Assembly (NCBI GenBank): GCA_021292105.1
Contig: CM037871.1
Coordinates: 14,952,460 to 15,016,459, forward strand
Direction: 5' to 3'
DNA length: 64,000 nt
Source: Anadara kagoshimensis
Taxonomy: Eukaryota > Mollusca > Bivalvia > Arcoida > Arcidae
Position numbers and translations under genes: made by a program. Under the pieces are notes generated by a model that ran no database searches, was not told the origin of the DNA, and worked only from the letters and a program-made list of their open reading frames with translations. Each line of letters opens with the position of its first letter. Positions within the stretch are counted from its first letter, which is position 1. This document shows positions 59,180 to 64,000 of the stretch, one piece after another.

Positions 59180-59455
59180 AAACAAAACATACCAATTCAT
59201 ATCCAAATCACAATTGTAAAGAAAAGTAAAAACTTAAAACAAACCACAAATTAAGATAAAAACGTCAATCCCAAAAAATTAACATACTGGCCAATGTACA
59301 AATATTAATCCCGTAAATGATGTGAAAACTGAAAAATTAAGTTAAAATGAGAACTTCAATTAAACTAAGCAAGCGAGTCTTGGCGCTCCGGACGGAACAA
59401 TTATTTTTTTATGCTAACTATCCGCCACGTGTGAAATCAAAATTAAAATTCAGCT
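59180..59455 (-). repeat. Two overlapping retroelement tails, minus sense, degraded
   Basis: aaaacataccaattcatatc starts one, and acatactggccaatgtaca (59282) starts a second that runs to atccgccacgtgtgaaatca. Confidence 0.5.
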
Positions 59456-60589
59456 AGAAGACAACAAATTTATCATATTACTCATACCATGTTTCGTTTT
59501 ATTCTTGTCACAAAATGTTACCCTATATCCATTTGATTTCACTGGCAAATAAAACATGCATTTTTGTTATCCGTTTTGTTTTGATATCTTGCCATCTGAT
59601 CAATCCATAAACAACAAAAATGTAGCTGTGAAGATGCACTGTGCTATTAGAAATAAAGAACAAATGTACCAATCCGCCTTTAGCTCATAATCCCAAAGCA
59701 AAGATAAAGCTTTAACTAATACACACACTAAAAAACAACAGAAACAGAGTGAAACAAGAACGAAACACGTTAACATAGTTCAAGTAATTTTGTCATTCGT
59801 TATAAATCTCAAGATAAACGAGTACTGTTATTCATCACAAAAGACGTCAATTTTTGGTAATATGACTTTCGCACTATCGACAACTTCCGACCCGTCTATC
59901 TATTTTTGCACCAGTTATTGTGAAATTTTTTTTCTGTGAAATGTCATTAACACAAATAAAATATTTTTAAAGTAACAAATTTGCTAGAAGCACTGCGATT
60001 TTTTGTCAATTAACAAAAAAAGACAGATTCTACTTACCTGAGTTATATATTATCACTTTTTCTTTTTTTCCTTTTCCTCGTAAAAATTTGAAACCACGAA
60101 AAAGTCACTGATTTACATACACGGAAATTGTCTATCCCCGACGATGGTTAAATCACGTGATAATTCCCACGGGTAATTGGTAAGTATGAGTCAAACGATT
60201 CTATTAAACATCTCCTTTTAATCGAAAGTCTGATCAATATTGAATCATCGTCATTTTATATAATATATTTTATGACATACAGGTAAATAAATAAGAAACG
60301 GTGGATGTTATCATCTCAAAACCAATTTGCATCTGCTAAAATAAAAATTAGCAGTAATTTTTTTTAAGAGGATTCTGTTCAAACTATACAAATGTAAATT
60401 AAACCATTGTACAATAAAATTAAAAACAAGCTTTGTATCAACACAATTTCCATATACATTTTATGTGAAGTACTCGTTTTTAATTTTCATTACTAGTAAG
60501 GTATTATTCTTTGTATTTCCTTTGTGAAAATACATTTTCAATGTGAAAATGTGTATCAATTTTAATGTAAACAGCTTGCTTTATTATAT

Positions 60590-60990
60590 AAATTGCCTGT
60601 AGTGGGAAAAAGCTCAACCATAATTTAATAGTAGTTGTGAAACAAATACACCATAGGCAGGTATATTGCTGCATAGAAAAAGAAGGTTGACAGTAGAGAA
60701 GATTGAAGTAATCACGTTTGTCATAGATCTTCAAGTTGGCGTCATAATTGAGGTTTATATGTCGAATTGTTTCTTACATTTAAAGTTCAAATAATTTGCA
60801 AATTTAGGATAATTATTGGATAGAGCGCCATCTATATAGCTTTATGTTGAGCTGAATAATTTGGCGTCAGTCTTATATTCGGATTTTCCAAGGCCCTGCA
60901 TAAATTCTGCTTCAAACGAATGACGAAACAAGTCAGCAAGCAATGGTGCACATTTTGTACCAATTGGTATACCGATTGTTTCTTGAAAAG
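60590..60990 (-). pseudogene. Penelope-like RT domain fragment, minus sense
   Basis: On the minus strand: QETIGIPIGTKCAPLLADL (about 60912..60968), a worn YIDG box around 60840, then KIYDKRDYFNL (60700..60734) and a region matching the 46200..46330 part of the longest remnant. Motif GIPIGTKCAPLLADL is a good RT motif B. The YxDD box reads YIDG and the frame is broken. Confidence 0.65.
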
Positions 60991-61309
60991 TTATATTCCC
61001 ATATAGAAAAATATGTTTTGTGTCAAAAACATTTTGTTGATGTTTTCTTTAATATATTTTTGTTTTAGAATCTGTATGATGATTCTAAAAAAACTGCAGT
61101 TTCTATTAAGCTCTAGATATATGTGTCCTGGTTTACCAATTGTGTTAAAGAAAGTAGAAATATTTTTTTTTAAAAAAATAACTAAAGTATTAAATGTTTA
61201 TATTATAGTATTATGTTTTGAATTTAATTTTACTGATTAAGATAAGGATGTAAAGTATGTATAAAAACTATTGCATTAACACACGTATCCAAACACATAC
61301 AAAATAAAA

Positions 61310-61375
61310 AACAATCTAAAACAAACATACCAATCCATGTCTAAACCACGACCATAAAGCAAAGTAAGATAATGA
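61310..61375 (-). repeat. Penelope-like retroelement tail end, minus sense
   Basis: aacaaacataccaatccatg then taaagcaaagtaag; only the last ~60 bases. Confidence 0.5.
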
Positions 61376-61379
61376 TACA

Positions 61380-62540
61380 TAATCAGAAACAAGACAAAAA
61401 TACTTTTTATGTCCATATCAAACCATGGTTGACATTGTGAAATATTTGTAAACAGACAATGCCTACTTTACATGCTTTCAAATACACGAGCAACACAAAT
61501 GCCAAGAAGGATAATACCAAAAGTATATGTAGCGTATAGAAGAAATAATAAAAATCGAATTTAATAAAATTAATTGACAAAGGTTATAAGAAAAAAAATA
61601 GACAGCAGAACAAGACAAGAATAGCAAAAACATATTGTAGGTAATTTCTATTTTTAAATAGAAAAAAATGTCTAGTGATAAGGTAACATTTCAATTACAA
61701 GGCACTCAACTACCTCACCAGGGTATGATTTTATCATACATTCACTTAATCATATATTCAACGCACTAAAACATTTGATCAATTATATGGAGCTAAGTTT
61801 AGAAGATACGCCATATTGATTTTAATCAGGCTTCTGAACATTTTTATATAAAACATGTCGCCTAAAATAGTTGCATATGAATGACAACTTTCAATGGAAG
61901 ATGAAAATGCTGTTCTTACGTAAATCGACAGGATTTCCCTATAAATAAATCCCTAGGGTCAACGCGTAAATGGAGGAAGTCAAATTAGTTGGAGGCCTTT
62001 GAAGTACAGCTAAACAGACTAGCAATTATGTTATATGTGACAAATTTGGTTTTATGCTGCAAAAAATGCATAAAAATAGAATGGCTTGATATTATATCTA
62101 ACAAGTAGCCACTCCATGGAAATGACCTGAATAAGACGATATAACAACTGCAAGAAAAAATTGAAAGTGCCTTTTCCCTGTTTCAAGACAAATACGATTA
62201 TGAAATCACTAGACCGTGCTTTACTGAAAAGTGAATAAACAACGAACACAGAGATTAAGAGTTCAAAAACAACATAGAATACGATGTCAATTTGTATTAC
62301 TGCTCACATGACATATGAGGACAATTCCTATCAAATTTAAGTATTGAATGTTTATCATGTACCCGTATTACGTTGTAAGATTTGCTTTCAACTTCATTTG
62401 CAATTCGATGTGACAAAAGTTAAGAGTGCGATATACAACATCCTGGTTTTAAAATATTCTATCGAAACATAACAAATTTGATTTATACAGTAGCTAATTA
62501 AGGGCATGGGCTCACAAAACAACCACAAAGTTGAAAATAA
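61380..62540. other. Unassigned AT-rich DNA
   Basis: I see no gene or repeat family here. Confidence 0.45.
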
Positions 62541-62544
62541 ACAT

Positions 62545-62830
62545 ATACTAATCCATGTCCGAATCACAATCCAGAAGCAAAGTAACAACATTGAACATGG
62601 CAAGTCAGGTTAGACACGTGAACTTTCACGTGAACGTAAGTGAGGACGGGTACTCCAGAAAGGTAAGCAGCGTCTGTTTAGGTAGCTACACCCGCTACGT
62701 GCGTAAGTAAAATTAAGTGAAAGGAAAATATAACTATAGAACGTCAAATATATACAGGGCAATCCTGGACACAGATACATCAAACATATCAATAATACTT
62801 TAACGACAGCCATACAACTGATTGAGGGCC
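62545..62830 (-). repeat. Penelope-like retroelement tail and RT end, minus sense
   Basis: tactaatccatgtccgaatc, gcaagtcaggttagacacgt, gtctgtttaggtagctacac, and the RT end around ggacacagatacatcaaac. Confidence 0.75.
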
Positions 62831-62834
62831 CTGA

Positions 62835-64000
62835 GCTTTTGACAGATTTTCCCGACTTGTTTAATAAAATGCATACAGTGCAGGGAACATACACAACTAT
62901 AAAGCATCTGAATGAATTGTAACCTGAAACAAATTATACTGTTCTATGTTAAAACTGAATTCAAAGTCAATTTAAAATATGTACAAACTGTCAAAATGAG
63001 GCATTTACATAATTAGTATTATGTAGTTTATAACTTTAGATTCTTTCTCGTCTTTTTTTACATGTTTCTAACATTTGCATGTGTTATGGTTTCTTGGTTC
63101 GTTGGTTGTTGCATTATTAATTACAAATTTAACTATTTTAAAATTTAATAATTATATTTCATTAACAATAAGTCTATTCAGTATAAATAAAAAAGCAATA
63201 ATGGAGAAAGTCATTTGCGTCTGAAAGAAATTTTTTCTGTGCACAAACCATTAACAAAACAATAGAACGATTAAAGGATAAAGATTAGCAAGGCAAATTG
63301 TGATCGCATGTCACAAAGATATCGCCAATAGCAATTAAGGCAAATATTGTTTATTATCATATCATTGACCCTCTTAATTATAATTTTTAGATATAAACTG
63401 CGTATTTTTAATCGATTCTTAGGCCGTAAATGGCCTTGTTGACATACTAGTATTTCTGAAGACAAATAAATCGAAGAATAAATTGATTACAATCTACCAA
63501 ATTTCCTAAATTCTGTTGTTTTTTTTATATAAAAGTAAGATCTCAATGTACCAGCACAACCAATTTTTTTTTCATTTTTCAAAGCAAAAACTATTTTATC
63601 GTGGAAGTCTTAAAATTTCAATTAAAAATTCATAATGCCAAAGATTGTTTGAACAAAATATTACAACTTATGCTTTTCTGTCGTAACTTGATATATTTAT
63701 TGGCATAAAATCAATAAGAAATCAAAAATTAATATGATATAAAAATATAATTTATCTACCTACCTAACTTAAATTGTATCCAAATAAATGGCTATTATTT
63801 TTAAAAGCTCACCGGGCTTGCCTGCATTAGGGATACAACATTATATCGAGTAAAACCAAAGTCCTTGGAAATATGACCCTTTTCGCGAATAACGGAAATA
63901 AGTATAAGTCAATGTGTTGAAGCTCCTCTTCAAATATATTCTCAATACGACTTGCAATATATAGATCATATTCGAGGACATTAGGGAATAAGAAAGTCGT
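62835..64000. other. Unassigned AT-rich DNA to window end
   Basis: I see no gene. gctcaccgggcttgcctgca near 63808 looks unlike its surroundings and may start another repeat. Confidence 0.4.

Overview
This window is repeat-rich, AT-rich eukaryotic DNA from an animal nuclear genome. Long introns with GT..AG borders, tRNA-derived SINEs, Penelope-type retroelement tails, many short inverted-repeat elements and long GA, AAAT and ATTTT tracts all point that way. The gene content and repeat style suggest a lophotrochozoan, most likely a bivalve mollusc; this is inference, since no marker in the window fixes the species.

One complete gene is supported. It is an AMT-type ammonium transporter on the minus strand (27980..42777) with eight coding exons that join in frame into 511 residues. 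The pore residues are all visible: two gate phenylalanines, an Asp, and two pore histidines. Its introns are full of mobile DNA. Intron 3 holds a tandem duplication of about 0.95 kb, intron 4 an older duplication carrying a SINE, and intron 6 a 148-base hairpin close upstream of an exon.

The left part (1..26000) is an accessory landscape of nested elements. A hAT-type transposase relic is split by a 2.2 kb insertion with 0.4 kb inverted arms and an 11-base target duplication. Two elements with CATAGGCGTAGG ends carry 5-base target duplications. A 3.3 kb element at 12480..15742 has 54-base inverted ends starting CACAGTATG, a 5-base duplication and inner repeated motifs. A Crypton-like recombinase fragment with palindromic flanks lies at 20593..21160. 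A diverged segmental duplication (7.6-9.3 kb and 16.3-19.5 kb) preserves a short peptide in both copies.

The right part (43000..64000) has no gene I can support. It is dominated by degraded reverse-transcriptase elements of Penelope-like type. About thirty truncated copies share one tail across the whole window, and four keep parts of the RT domain. The rest is simple repeat or sequence in which I see nothing. No classical tRNA, rRNA or CRISPR was found.
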